A stretch of 64,000 nt of DNA from Arcobacter sp. (lineage in GTDB: Bacteria; Acidobacteriota; Terriglobia; Bryobacterales; Bryobacteraceae): contig DYJN01000018.1 of the NCBI GenBank assembly GCA_020723085.1, forward strand, positions 1 through 64,000, read 5' to 3'. Made by a program: the position numbers and the translations under genes. The notes beneath the pieces are model-generated. The model was not told the origin of the DNA, did no database searches, and saw only the letters and a list, made by a program, of their open reading frames with translations. Of this stretch, positions 24,477-33,091 are shown one piece after another (position 1 is the stretch's first letter; each line of letters starts with the position of its first letter).

Positions 24477-25826
24477 GAATGCGGCCACGGTCATCGTGCC
24501 CTGATAGAAGTTCTCCAGCCGGAACTTCTCGTTTGGCGAGTGCAGCCCGTCGTCCGGCAGCCCGAAGCCCATCATGACCGTCGGGATCCCCAGATGCCGC
24601 GCAAAGTCGCCGACGATCGGCACACTGCCGCCCGAGCGGATGAACACCGTGGGCTTGCCCAGGATCTCCTGGAACGCCTCCGCCGCCGTGTGAATGGCCG
24701 GGTGGTCGGGATTCACCACCACCGCCGGGCTCGCTGAAAGCTTCCTGACAGAAATCCGGATCCCCTTGGGAGCGTTGGCCTGCGCCCAGCCGGCGAATAG
24801 TCCGAACATCTTCTCCGGATCCTGATTCGGCGCCATCCGCATGCTCGCCTTGGCCACCGCCGCTGCCGGAATCACGGTCTTCGCGCCCGCGCCGCTGAAG
24901 CCTCCGCCGATGCCGTGCACCTCCAGCGTCGGCCGCGACCACACCCGCTCCAGCACCATCCGGTCCGGCTCGCCCACGAGGCGCTCCGAGCCGACTTCTT
25001 TTTCGAGAAACTCCTTCTCGGAGAACGGCAGCGACTTCCAGGAACGGATCTCCGCCGGCGCGGGTTCGGCCACATCGTCATAAAAGCCCGGGATGATGAC
25101 GCGTCCTTCCGCGTCCTTCGCCTTCGCGAGCAGCTCGATCAGCCCGTACACCGCGTTGGGCGCCGCGCCCCCGTAAAGTCCGGAGTGCAGATCGCGTGCA
25201 GGTCCGCGCGCTTCCACCTCCATGTACACCAGCCCGCGCAGCCCCGTGCACAGCGTCGGCATGTCCTCGGCGTAGAGCGCCGTGTCGCTCACCAGCGCCG
25301 CGTCCGCCTTCAGCTTCGCGGGGTTGTCCGCAACGTACTTCGCCACGCTCGCGCCGCCCACTTCCTCTTCGCCCTCGATGAGGAACTTCACGTTCACGGG
25401 CAGCTTGCCGTGTACCGCGAACAGCGTCTCGACCGCCTTCACGTGCATGTACATCTGCCCTTTGTCATCGGCTGAGCCGCGCGCGTATATGTTCCCGTCC
25501 CGGATGGCGGGTTCGAACGGCGGCGACACCCACTCCTCCAGAGGATCCGGCGGCTGCACGTCATAGTGGCCGTAGCACAGCACGGTCGGCTTGCCCGGCG
25601 CGTGCAGCCAGTCGGCGTACACGAGCGGGTGCCGCGAGGTGGGAAGGATCTCCACATTCTCGAGCCCCGCGGTGCGGAGCTTGTCCGCCACCCATTGGGC
25701 CGCGCGCGCCACGCCGCCGGCATGCTCGGGATCGGTAGAGATGGAAGGAATGCGCAGGAAGTCTTTCAGTTCTTCCAGAAAGCGCCCGGAATTGGCGCGG
25801 ATAAATTCACTGGCAGATCTTGACAT
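24456..25826 (-). CDS. M20 family dipeptidase/peptidase
   Basis: Zinc-dependent peptidase of 456 residues that cleaves dipeptides or acyl-amino acids in the cytoplasm. Metal-site motifs: GHYDVQ (His87, Asp89), GSADDKGQ (bridging Asp in 120-121), EGEEEVGG (catalytic and ligand Glu around 154-155), SDT, and a late PDDGLHSPNE with the final His. The dimerisation lid domain is at about 215-330. Length matches M20 dipeptidases of the CNDP type. The ATG at 25826 fits the family start; the longer open frame to 26243 is not conserved-looking. A TATAAT box lies at 25851-25856, giving a leader of about 18 nt. Confidence 0.92.
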   Translation of the reverse strand: MSRSASEFIRANSGRFLEELKDFLRIPSISTDPEHAGGVARAAQWVADKLRTAGLENVEILPTSRHPLVYADWLHAPGKPTVLCYGHYDVQPPDPLEEWVSPPFEPAIRDGNIYARGSADDKGQMYMHVKAVETLFAVHGKLPVNVKFLIEGEEEVGGASVAKYVADNPAKLKADAALVSDTALYAEDMPTLCTGLRGLVYMEVEARGPARDLHSGLYGGAAPNAVYGLIELLAKAKDAEGRVIIPGFYDDVAEPAPAEIRSWKSLPFSEKEFLEKEVGSERLVGEPDRMVLERVWSRPTLEVHGIGGGFSGAGAKTVIPAAAVAKASMRMAPNQDPEKMFGLFAGWAQANAPKGIRISVRKLSASPAVVVNPDHPAIHTAAEAFQEILGKPTVFIRSGGSVPIVGDFARHLGIPTVMMGFGLPDDGLHSPNEKFRLENFYQGTMTVAAFLERYGA

Positions 25827-25850
25827 GGGGCATCTTCTGAGGACTCCCTC

Positions 25851-25856
25851 ATTATA
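25851..25856 (-). promoter_or_regulatory. -10 element of the M20 peptidase gene
   Basis: A perfect TATAAT on the minus strand about 24 nt before the ATG at 25826. No good -35 at 17 nt. Confidence 0.5.
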
Positions 25857-25876
25857 GATGCGGAGGGAAACCGATA

Positions 25877-25911
25877 GCGGGCCGGGCGCTCGCCGCCTGC
25901 GCCCGGCCCGC
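25877..25911 (-). terminator. Strong hairpin, possible terminator
   Basis: A perfect 13-bp GC stem, GCGGGCCGGGCGC (25877-25889) with GCGCCCGGCCCGC (25899-25911), loop 9 nt. On the minus strand only a weak T-rich run follows. It would insulate the M20 promoter from minus-strand transcription upstream. Confidence 0.4.
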
Positions 25912-26252
25912 CCGGCTGCCGAGCTCACTCCCGCACGAACCCGGGGAACGGCTCGCCAAAACCGCCCCGGCCGGCGCCCCAGATGCCGGCAACGGCTCGC
26001 GCGCCTTGCTGGAGGAGCACGCTGACAGCCAGCCAGAGGGAACCCTGCATGGAGCCGGCCGCCGCGGGAATCCGCCTCTTCGTGGAGCCATCCGCCAACA
26101 ACCGCCCGCAGCGGCCGGCTTCGCGCGAACGATCCTCCCCCGTGTGTTCCGCCGCTCGAAATTGCGGCGGATTCCTTTGAAAACAGGCGGGATATTTTCC
26201 ATCTCCCGCTGTGAACGCCGTCCCTTGCCCGCCGCAGCCCCAAAGAGAAACA

Positions 26253-26900
26253 ATGTCATCCATGCGCCCCTCCGCCGTTATCATCAGCCTCCTGCTGCTG
26301 TCCTCCTGCGGCAGCAGCCCTCCGCCCAGGCAGGCGCGCAGAGAGCCGGCGCTTCCCGCCGAGATGCCGGAGGTATGGAGGGCGCGCTTCCAGACCACGC
26401 AAGGGCCCTTTGTGATCGAAGTGCAGAAAGCCTGGGCGCCGAAGGGAGCGGAACGCTTCTGGAAGCTCGTCACCTCGCGCTTCTTCGACGATTCCCGCTT
26501 TTACCGCGTCCGGCCCGGTTTCATCGTGCAGTTCGGCCTCGCCGGCGATCCATCGGTCCAGTCGCTGTGGAACACCGCTCCCCTCGCCGACGATCCGCGC
26601 CGCGGGTCCAATGTCCGCGGCACGGTGAGCTTCGCGCAATCCGGCCCCGGCAGCCGCCGCACGCAGGTCTTCGTGAATCTGAAGGACAACCTGCGGCTCG
26701 ACCGCGATGGCTTTGTGCCGTTCGGCCGCGTGATCGAAGGCATGGAAGTGTTCGACAAGCTCTATGCCGGCTATGGCGAGTGGTCGCCGCCGGGGCGCGG
26801 ACCGGAAGCGGCGCGCATCCAGACGCAGGGCAACCGGTACCTGGACGCGCAGTTCCCCCGGCTGGACAGGATTCTGAGAGCCGCGGTGGCGCTCGAGTAG
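26253..26900 (+). CDS. Cyclophilin-type peptidyl-prolyl isomerase, lipoprotein
   Basis: A 215-residue lipid-anchored cis-trans prolyl isomerase of the envelope. The lipobox is LLSSC after a short hydrophobic signal, with mature Cys at about residue 18. The cyclophilin core follows: FQTTQGPFVIEVQKAWAPKGAERF, FFDDSRFYRVRPGFIVQFG, NVRGTVSFAQSGPGSRRTQVFVNL (active-site stretch), GFVPFGRVIEGMEVFDKLYAGYGE. The catalytic Arg is in FYRVRPGFIVQ. ATG 26253 is used; another ATG three codons on also keeps the signal. It is convergent with the DUF389 gene (10-nt gap). Confidence 0.92.
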   Translation: MSSMRPSAVIISLLLLSSCGSSPPPRQARREPALPAEMPEVWRARFQTTQGPFVIEVQKAWAPKGAERFWKLVTSRFFDDSRFYRVRPGFIVQFGLAGDPSVQSLWNTAPLADDPRRGSNVRGTVSFAQSGPGSRRTQVFVNLKDNLRLDRDGFVPFGRVIEGMEVFDKLYAGYGEWSPPGRGPEAARIQTQGNRYLDAQFPRLDRILRAAVALE

Positions 26901-26910
26901 GCGCCCCGCG

Positions 26911-28326
26911 CTAGCGGCGCCGCCGGGCAGCCCGCTTCCACTCGAAGACGAAGGCGGCGCCATCCAGCGACAGGCGGGAGCGCAGCGCGCGTTCGATCAC
27001 CTCGCGGGAGGCGTCATCCAATGGCTTTGGCGCCTGGTAGACGAGACGGAGCACGGGCCCTTTCGCGTTGTATCCGAACTCGTAAGATTCCAGACCGGCA
27101 GAAGAAGACGGCCAGACTTCGGCGACCGCCGGTCCCACCTTCTCCACCACCACTTTCTGGAACTCCGCCAGCGAGGGCTCGGCCGGAGGGGGCGGAACCA
27201 TCGGCTGGCGAAGCCTCTCGCGGAGCGCGGCCAACTCCTCCTCTCCGGCCACCTTGCGCACGCTCACCGTAGCGGGGCGGCGCGTGCGCATCACCAGGAA
27301 ACGTTCGGCCTCGCGGATCCTCTCCGGAGGAACCGGCTCGGCCACGACGACATTCAGAATGACACCGTCCCGGTAGACGTCGAGTCTTTGAGTGAGGATG
27401 TTGGCTGCCCCGAGCAGCCGGACGGCTTCCCGCGCCGCCGCGCGGGAGACAGTTTCCGCCGTGAGCTGATTGAGAGAATTGCGCAACGGAATGAAGAGCA
27501 GAACAAACGTGATGACAAGCATCAGGACGCGCCAGCGCAGCTTGCCGATGTCGCCGATGGCGGACTGCATGTGGATCTTCGCGATCAGGGAGGCGAAGGG
27601 GCCGTGGCGGGCCTCGTCGAGCGTTGATGGAGCGATGGCTTCGCGCACCTCCCGCTCGTCCATGCCCTCGAGGTAGAACACGAGGAAGGCGCTGGCGCCG
27701 ATGGCGACCAGGTTCGTAACAAACAGCAGCATGGCGCCGGAGATGATCGGCCAGTTCCAGCCGCTGCCGATGCCGAATCCGACGGTGCAAAGCGGCGGCA
27801 TCAACGCCACGGCGATCGCCACGCCCGGCAGGGCGGTCACACCTCCGCCGCCTCCGCCCCGGCAGACGACAAGCGAGCCCGCGAGCCCGGAAAACAGCGC
27901 TACGCCCAGATCGAGCAGGTTTGGCTTCGTGCGGGCGAGGATCTCCGTGGTCGGCGACTGGAAAGGGAGCATCCAGACCAGGAGCGCGGCAAACAGCACT
28001 GCGGTAATGACACTGGCAATGATGCCGAGAAAGGATTTCAGCCCCAGGTAGAGGTCCGATGCCGCGAAGGCGAGTCCCGCCGCCAGGATCGGCCCCATCA
28101 AAGGCGAGATGAGCATGGCGCCGATGACCACCGCCGGGCTGTTCAGCACCAGCCCGAACGTCGCGATTCCTGCCGACAACAGCAGCTCGAGCACATAGTT
28201 CGCATTCAACACGCGCGCCGACCGCACCAGCTGCTGGTAGACGTCCGGCTTACTGCCGGGATCGATCTCCAGCATGCGGTGAAAATAGCTATGGATCGCC
28301 CCCTTGACCGCCGGCATCTCCCTCAT
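26911..28326 (-). CDS. DUF389 family membrane protein
   Basis: A 471-residue integral membrane protein of unknown function. The DUF389 core has about six to eight helices: VLELLLSAGIATFGLVLNSPAVVIGAMLISPLMGPI and VAIAVALMPPLC are diagnostic. A further helix and a soluble C-terminal region (about 330-471) follow, with a Pro-rich linker (PMVPPPPAEPS) and an alpha/beta domain. Oddity: a run of seven glycines after VVCR interrupts a helix that is normally Ala/Gly/Leu-rich. ATG 28326 starts one base after the stop of the acyltransferase gene, so the two are likely co-expressed. Transport is often proposed for the family, without proof. Confidence 0.85.
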   Translation of the reverse strand: MREMPAVKGAIHSYFHRMLEIDPGSKPDVYQQLVRSARVLNANYVLELLLSAGIATFGLVLNSPAVVIGAMLISPLMGPILAAGLAFAASDLYLGLKSFLGIIASVITAVLFAALLVWMLPFQSPTTEILARTKPNLLDLGVALFSGLAGSLVVCRGGGGGGVTALPGVAIAVALMPPLCTVGFGIGSGWNWPIISGAMLLFVTNLVAIGASAFLVFYLEGMDEREVREAIAPSTLDEARHGPFASLIAKIHMQSAIGDIGKLRWRVLMLVITFVLLFIPLRNSLNQLTAETVSRAAAREAVRLLGAANILTQRLDVYRDGVILNVVVAEPVPPERIREAERFLVMRTRRPATVSVRKVAGEEELAALRERLRQPMVPPPPAEPSLAEFQKVVVEKVGPAVAEVWPSSSAGLESYEFGYNAKGPVLRLVYQAPKPLDDASREVIERALRSRLSLDGAAFVFEWKRAARRRR

Positions 28327-28327
28327 G

Positions 28328-29236
28328 CTAGCAGGGGCTTCCATACAGTGGCGGCTCGCCCTCCGGCCGGGTCTTCCACCGCCGGTGGATCCACAGCCAC
28401 TGGTCGGGGGCGCGGCGGATGGCGGCTTCCAGCCTTGCATGCACCGCCTGCGTGTCCGCGAGCGTCTCGCCGCTGATCGTGATCTCCGGCTCGAAGTGCA
28501 GCACGTACCGCCCCTCGCCCTCCGACCACAGCGCGTAACCGGGAAGCACCGCCGCCCCTGTCCGGTGCGCCAGCCGGGCAAGTCCCGCGTCGACGCACGC
28601 CTTCCGTCCGAAAAAATCCACGAACACGCCGCGGTCCGCCGTCACATTCTGATCGGCAAGAATCCCCACCGCCCCGTTGCACTTCAGAGTCTCCACCAGC
28701 GGCCGCAGAAAATCCTGCCCCCGCCCGATCACCCGGTTGCCGGACATCGTCCGGTACCGCGTCGCCAGCTCATCGAGCAGCGGATTGTCCAGAGGGCGCA
28801 CGACTACCGCCATCGGCTCCGTCATCAGCGCGTGCGCGAATGCGGAGAACTCCCAGTTGCCCAGATGCGCCGTCGCCACCAGGATCCCGCGCCCCCGCGC
28901 CTTCGCCTGTGCGTAATTCTCAAAACCTTCGTACCGGATGAATTCTCCGACATTGTGACGGCCGATCCGCGGAAACTGCGCCATCATCGCAATCACCCGC
29001 GCCAGGTTCATCCAGCAGCCTTCCAGCAGCCTCGCCCGCCCCTCGCGATCCAGCTCCGGCATCGCGAGTTCGAAATTCCGCCACGCCGTGCGCCGCAGCC
29101 TCGGCGCGGCCACCTCCAGCAGCGCCACTGCCCTGCGCGCCGCCCGCACCGGATCGCGGCTCGCGCGCAGCCCCGCCAGCAGGGCCCTCGCCAGTGCCGC
29201 CTCAGCCGCATTGCGTAGCTTGGATCGGCGCGCCAA
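28328..29236 (-). CDS. LpxL/HtrB-type lysophospholipid acyltransferase
   Basis: A 302-residue membrane-associated acyltransferase, probably adding a secondary acyl chain to lipid A or a related lipid. The HxxxxE catalytic motif is HLGNWE, followed by VVRPLDNPLLDEL, GVFVDFFGRKACVDAG and a C-terminal WLWIHRRWKTRP, all typical of LpxL/LpxM homologues. Start is TTG (29236) without a Shine-Dalgarno; TACAAT lies exactly 6 nt upstream, so a leaderless mRNA is likely. It is upstream of the DUF389 gene (1-nt gap) and downstream of mnmA in the same direction. Confidence 0.9.
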   Translation of the reverse strand: MARRSKLRNAAEAALARALLAGLRASRDPVRAARRAVALLEVAAPRLRRTAWRNFELAMPELDREGRARLLEGCWMNLARVIAMMAQFPRIGRHNVGEFIRYEGFENYAQAKARGRGILVATAHLGNWEFSAFAHALMTEPMAVVVRPLDNPLLDELATRYRTMSGNRVIGRGQDFLRPLVETLKCNGAVGILADQNVTADRGVFVDFFGRKACVDAGLARLAHRTGAAVLPGYALWSEGEGRYVLHFEPEITISGETLADTQAVHARLEAAIRRAPDQWLWIHRRWKTRPEGEPPLYGSPC

Positions 29237-29242
29237 AGCGGT

Positions 29243-29248
29243 ATTGTA
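29243..29248 (-). promoter_or_regulatory. TACAAT -10 box of the LpxL-type gene
   Basis: Minus-strand TACAAT with a 6-nt spacer (29237-29242) to the TTG start at 29236, placing transcription start on the start codon itself. Confidence 0.5.
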
Positions 29249-29261
29249 GCGTCCCGCGGCG

Positions 29262-30380
29262 CTACTCGATCCAGCCGCCCGCCAGCACCAGATCCCCGTC
29301 GTACATCACCGCCGCCTGCCCCGGCGTCACCGCGCGCTGCGGCTCGTCGAAGACGATCTCCACGCGGCTGCCGCCCCCTGCGGGATAGACAGTCGCCGCC
29401 GCGGCTTCATGCTTGTTCCGGATCTTCACCTCGGCGCGCCGCGGCGCGCGCAGCGGCCCGATCGACACCCAGTTCACCTCTTTCGCAAACAGCCGCGCCC
29501 GCCGCAGATCCTCGTCGCGCCCGACGACGACCTGCTGCGTCTCCAGGTTGGTGGCGATCACATAAAGCGGCTCGCCCGCCGCCACCCCGATGCCCTTCCG
29601 CTGGCCCACCGTGAAGTGGTGCACGCCGCGGTGCTTCGCCAGCACCCTGCCGTCCAGCGTCACCACGTCTCCTTCCACGGCGTCCCGCCGGATGCCCCGG
29701 TCTTCGAAATACGCGTCGATGAACGCAGCGTAGTCCCCGTTCGGAACGAAACAAATCTCCTGCGAATCGTTTTTTTGCGCCACCGGCACGCCCAGCCCCG
29801 CCGCCAGCGCCCGCACTTCGGGCTTCGTCAGATGGCCCAGCGGAAACAGAGTCCGCGCCATCTGCTCCTGCTTCAGCCCCCACAGGAAGTACGTCTGGTC
29901 CTTGGCCGCATCGCGCCCGCGGCGAAGCTCCCACCGCCCCGTCCGCTCGTTGAAATCGATCCGCGCGTAATGCCCCGTGGCGATGTAGTCCGCCCCCGCG
30001 CCCGCCGCCAGCTCCAGGAACCGGTCGAACTTGATGTAGTGGTTGCACCGCGTGCAAGGAATCGGCGTGCGCCCGGACAGGTACTCCTCGACGAACGGCT
30101 GCACCACATCGCGCTCGAACTGATCCTCAAGGTTCAGCACGTAATAACGGATGCCGAGATGCGCCGCCACCGCCCGCGCGTCGTAGACGTCGTCGAGCGA
30201 ACAGCAGCGTCCGGTGGCGCCTTCCACCTGAATCTGCGGCAGCCGGCGCTGGTTCCACAACTGCATCGTCAACCCGATGACGCGATGCCCCTCGCGTTTC
30301 AGCAGCGCCGCCGCCGTCGACGAATCCACGCCGCCCGACATCGCCACCGCGATCAGGACGTCCCGGGGAATCTCACGCAT
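29262..30380 (-). CDS. mnmA: tRNA 2-thiouridine(34) synthase MnmA
   Basis: Thiolates U34 of tRNA Lys, Glu and Gln using sulfur from a cysteine desulfurase. The 372-residue protein has the PP-loop SGGVDSS (15-21), the catalytic Cys in PIPCTRCN, the second Cys in [12 protein letters not shown], and the ATGHYARI block. The insertion with [16 protein letters not shown] is characteristic of one MnmA subgroup. Its start overlaps the end of the upstream cysteine desulfurase gene by 8 nt, which supports direct sulfur delivery between the two products. Confidence 0.95.
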   Translation of the reverse strand: MREIPRDVLIAVAMSGGVDSSTAAALLKREGHRVIGLTMQLWNQRRLPQIQVEGATGRCCSLDDVYDARAVAAHLGIRYYVLNLEDQFERDVVQPFVEEYLSGRTPIPCTRCNHYIKFDRFLELAAGAGADYIATGHYARIDFNERTGRWELRRGRDAAKDQTYFLWGLKQEQMARTLFPLGHLTKPEVRALAAGLGVPVAQKNDSQEICFVPNGDYAAFIDAYFEDRGIRRDAVEGDVVTLDGRVLAKHRGVHHFTVGQRKGIGVAAGEPLYVIATNLETQQVVVGRDEDLRRARLFAKEVNWVSIGPLRAPRRAEVKIRNKHEAAAATVYPAGGGSRVEIVFDEPQRAVTPGQAAVMYDGDLVLAGGWIE

Positions 30381-31470
30381 AGGCGGGACTCAGCTTCCTC
30401 AGCCGCGCCACGGCCTTCTCCAGCGCGCACACGAGCGCCTCCACATCTTCCAGCGTGTTGCCGCGGCCCAGCGAAATCCGGATCGACGCCTTCGCCACAG
30501 CCGGCGGCACGCCCATCGCCTCCAGCACGTGCGAAGGGCGCGTCGCCCCCGACGAGCACGCGGCGCCCGTCGACACCGCGAAGCCGGCCAGATCCAGCGC
30601 GATCACCAGCGCTTCCGCCTCGATGCCCAGGAACGCCATGTTCGTCGTATTCGGAACGCGCGGGACGCCCTTGCCATGGATGACGACATCCGGGATCCGC
30701 TCGAGCGCCAGCTCTTCCAGCCGCCCGCGCAGCGGCGCCGTCTCCGCGCGCGGCAGCGCCGCGGCGGCGCCCATGGCGGCGATGGCCGGCACGTTCTCCG
30801 TGCCCGCGCGCCGTTCGCGCTCGTGCCGCCCGCCCACCTGCCGCGCCGCGATCTTCACGCCGTCGCGCACGTACAGCGCCCCCACGCCCTTCGGCGCGTG
30901 GAACTTGTGGCCGCTGATCGAATACAGGTCCACGCCCAGCGCCTGCACATCCACAGGGATGCGCCCCGCCGCCTGCACACCGTCGCTGTGCAGCAGCACG
31001 CCCGCTTCGCGCGCCACCGCCGCGATCTCTTCCACCGGCTGCAGCACGCCCGTCTCGTTGTTGGCGTGCATCACGCTGATCAGAACCGTGTCCTGCCGCA
31101 GCGCCTTGCGGATCTCGTCCGGATCCACGCGCCCCTGCCCGTCCACGCGCACCACGGCCGCCATGCGCCGCTTCGCCGGCTCCAGCACCGCCGGATGCTC
31201 GACCGCCGTCGTGATCACGTGCCCTTCCGGCACGCCCAGGACCGCCAGGTTGTCCGCCTCCGTGGCGCCTGAAGTGAACACCACTTCCTTCGTTGCGCAG
31301 CCCAGCATCCGCGCCACCGCCGCGCGCGCCGCTTCCAATTCCCTCCGCGCCTCCTGTCCCGGCGTGTGGATCGACGAAGGGTTGCCGAACACCTCCGCCT
31401 GCACGCGCGACAGCACTTCCAGCACCTCCGGCGCAATGGGAGTGGTGGCGTTGTGGTCGAAGTAACGCAT
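30373..31470 (-). CDS. Cysteine desulfurase, IscS/NifS family
   Basis: PLP enzyme that removes sulfur from cysteine for tRNA thiolation and probably Fe-S clusters. The 365-residue protein has the PLP Lys189 in [10 protein letters not shown], the N-terminal [22 protein letters not shown], and the active Cys305 in STGAACSSG. It is shorter than E. coli IscS, as in group I desulfurases that serve MnmA. GGGG lies near the ATG; a minus-strand TACAAT (31490-31495) could give a leader of about 12 nt. It overlaps mnmA by 8 nt and diverges from the SAM hydroxide adenosyltransferase gene across 24 nt. Confidence 0.94.
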   Translation of the reverse strand: MRYFDHNATTPIAPEVLEVLSRVQAEVFGNPSSIHTPGQEARRELEAARAAVARMLGCATKEVVFTSGATEADNLAVLGVPEGHVITTAVEHPAVLEPAKRRMAAVVRVDGQGRVDPDEIRKALRQDTVLISVMHANNETGVLQPVEEIAAVAREAGVLLHSDGVQAAGRIPVDVQALGVDLYSISGHKFHAPKGVGALYVRDGVKIAARQVGGRHERERRAGTENVPAIAAMGAAAALPRAETAPLRGRLEELALERIPDVVIHGKGVPRVPNTTNMAFLGIEAEALVIALDLAGFAVSTGAACSSGATRPSHVLEAMGVPPAVAKASIRISLGRGNTLEDVEALVCALEKAVARLRKLSPAYA

Positions 31471-31482
31471 CGGAAGCCCCGC

Positions 31483-31495
31483 TATTCTGATTGTA
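31483..31495. promoter_or_regulatory. Interleaved divergent -10 boxes in a 24-nt gap
   Basis: Plus strand TATTCT (31483-31488) lies 6 nt before the ATG at 31495. Minus strand TACAAT (31490-31495) points to the cysteine desulfurase gene at 31470. Both promoters must extend into the neighbouring coding sequence. Confidence 0.4.
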
Positions 31496-32289
31496 TGATG
31501 CGCGGCTCCAGGCTGATCGCATTGCTCACGGATTTCGGCTGGCGCGATCCCTTCGCCGGCGTCATGAAAGGCGTCATCGCCGGCATCGCTCCCCGCGCGC
31601 GCGTCATCGACCTCTGCCATGACATCGAGCCGCACGAGATCGATCAGGCGCGCTTCCTGCTCCGCTCCTCCGTCCCCTATTTCCCGAAGGGAACGATCTT
31701 CGTCTGCGTCGTCGATCCGGGCGTCGGCAGCGCGCGCCGCGCCCTCTGCGTCGAGTCCGGAAGCCGCATTTTCATTGGTCCGGACAACGGCCTGTTCACG
31801 GAAATGCTCGCCGAAACCGGCGCCAGGGCGCGCGAGATCACGAACCCCAGGCTCCGCCTGCCCTCGGTGAGCCAGACATTTCATGGCCGCGATGTTTTCG
31901 CCCCCGCTGCGGCGCATCTGGCCTCGGGCGTGCCGCCTTCCAGGCTCGGCAAGCTGGTCCGCGATCCCGTCCGCCTCCCGCCGCTCGATCCCGTCCGCAC
32001 CGGCCGGCGCTTCTGGAGCGGCCGTGTCGCCCACATCGACCGTTTCGGCAACCTCATCACCAACCTGCCCGCCGCCGAGTTCCTGCCGCCCGCCGTCCGC
32101 GGCGCCGCTGTGAAAGCGGGCTTCCAGACCATCACGCGCGTCTGCCGGTCTTACGCGGAAGCTCCGGAAGGCGAACTGTTCCTCATCGCCGGCAGCAGCG
32201 GCGCCATCGAGATCTCGCTGAGGCAGTCCTCTGCGGCGAAGAAACTCGGCGTCGCCGTCGGCGCTCCCGTCGATCTGGAGATCTGGTAG
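31495..32289 (+). CDS. SAM hydroxide adenosyltransferase family protein (DUF62)
   Basis: Hydrolyses S-adenosylmethionine to adenosine and methionine, a close relative of fluorinase and chlorinase. The 264-residue protein has the N-terminal LLTDFGWRDPFAGVMKGVI with the catalytic Asp, the VVDPGVGSARRALCVES block, the FIGPDNGLFTEML block, and the C-terminal RVAHIDRFGNLITN barrel. The fluorinase-specific loop is not evident. Two tandem ATG codons (31495 and 31498) are possible starts; no Shine-Dalgarno is present and TATTCT sits 6 nt upstream. mutM follows without a gap, so the two are co-translated. Confidence 0.9.
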   Translation: MMRGSRLIALLTDFGWRDPFAGVMKGVIAGIAPRARVIDLCHDIEPHEIDQARFLLRSSVPYFPKGTIFVCVVDPGVGSARRALCVESGSRIFIGPDNGLFTEMLAETGARAREITNPRLRLPSVSQTFHGRDVFAPAAAHLASGVPPSRLGKLVRDPVRLPPLDPVRTGRRFWSGRVAHIDRFGNLITNLPAAEFLPPAVRGAAVKAGFQTITRVCRSYAEAPEGELFLIAGSSGAIEISLRQSSAAKKLGVAVGAPVDLEIW

Positions 32290-33081
32290 GTGCCTGAACT
32301 GCCCGAAGTGCAGGCCGTCGCCGAACGCCTCCGCGCCGCAGCCCCATGGGCGCGCATCACTGGCTTCGGCCGGTTCCGTTCCACCACAATGACGGGCGGA
32401 CGCCACGCCGTCGGCAGGCGTATCGAGGCCGTTGACCGCCGCGGCAAGAACCTCATCCTCCGGCTCAGCGGCGGCTGGTTCGCCCGCGTGCACCTGAAAA
32501 TGACCGGAGACCTGCGCGTGCTGCCCGACGCGCGCCTCCGCCCGCAGACGGTTCGCGCCTGGTTTGCGCTCGACGACGGCCGCGCCGTTGTCCTCGACGA
32601 TCCCCGCGCCCTTGGCCGCATCTCGCTCCATCCGGAACAGGAAGAGCAGGAACTGTTCCGGCATCTCGGTCCCGAGCCGCTCGGCCCCGAGTTCACCGCC
32701 GCAGCGCTGCTCGCCTCCGCGCGCCGCACGGCGCGCCCCGCCAAGCTCTGGCTGATGGATCAGGCGACCGTGGCCGGGCTTGGCAACATTTATGCCGCCG
32801 AGGCGCTCTTCGAAGCCCGGATCGATCCCCGCAGGCCGGCGGCGCAGCTCTCCCGGCAGCGGATCGAACGCCTTCACTCCGCCATCCTGCGCGTGCTGAA
32901 CTCCGCTCTGGCTTCCGTGCGCGCCGCCTATGAACGGCCTGGCGCTTTCACCGAAGGAGAGTTTTACCCCGTGGCGGTCTACGGCCGCGAGGGCAGGCCT
33001 TGCCCCCGCTGCGGCGCCGCCGTCCGCCGCATCCCGCAGGGCGGCCGCTCGACATACTACTGCCCGAAGTGCCAAAAATAA
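32290..33081 (+). CDS. mutM: Formamidopyrimidine-DNA glycosylase (Fpg/MutM)
   Basis: Excises 8-oxoguanine and formamidopyrimidines in base excision repair. The 263-residue enzyme starts PELPEV, giving the catalytic Pro2 and Glu3, and has the KNLIL lysine region, a helix-two-turn-helix (MDQATVAGLGNIYAAEALF) and a C-terminal zinc finger ([24 protein letters not shown]). The GTG start directly abuts the TAG of the preceding gene, so initiation is by coupling. Length is standard. Confidence 0.96.
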   Translation: MPELPEVQAVAERLRAAAPWARITGFGRFRSTTMTGGRHAVGRRIEAVDRRGKNLILRLSGGWFARVHLKMTGDLRVLPDARLRPQTVRAWFALDDGRAVVLDDPRALGRISLHPEQEEQELFRHLGPEPLGPEFTAAALLASARRTARPAKLWLMDQATVAGLGNIYAAEALFEARIDPRRPAAQLSRQRIERLHSAILRVLNSALASVRAAYERPGAFTEGEFYPVAVYGREGRPCPRCGAAVRRIPQGGRSTYYCPKCQK

Positions 33082-33091
33082 AAGAAAGGGC

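Larger units (their letters stand above)
25827..26252. other. Divergent intergenic region, one doubtful small ORF
   Basis: 426 bases between the M20 gene and the cyclophilin gene. It holds the M20 -10 box and a very strong GC-rich hairpin (25877-25911). On the minus strand a frame ending at 25925 encodes, from an ATG at 26050, 41 residues with a hydrophobic start (MQGSLWLAVSVLLQQ) and a Gly-rich end, and the hairpin begins 14 nt after its stop. It has no Shine-Dalgarno, so I do not call it a gene. Confidence 0.35.

Noticed and set aside
25925-26050. 41-residue minus-strand peptide with a hydrophobic start just before a strong hairpin
   Set aside because: No Shine-Dalgarno and no recognisable promoter; the hairpin alone does not prove a gene.
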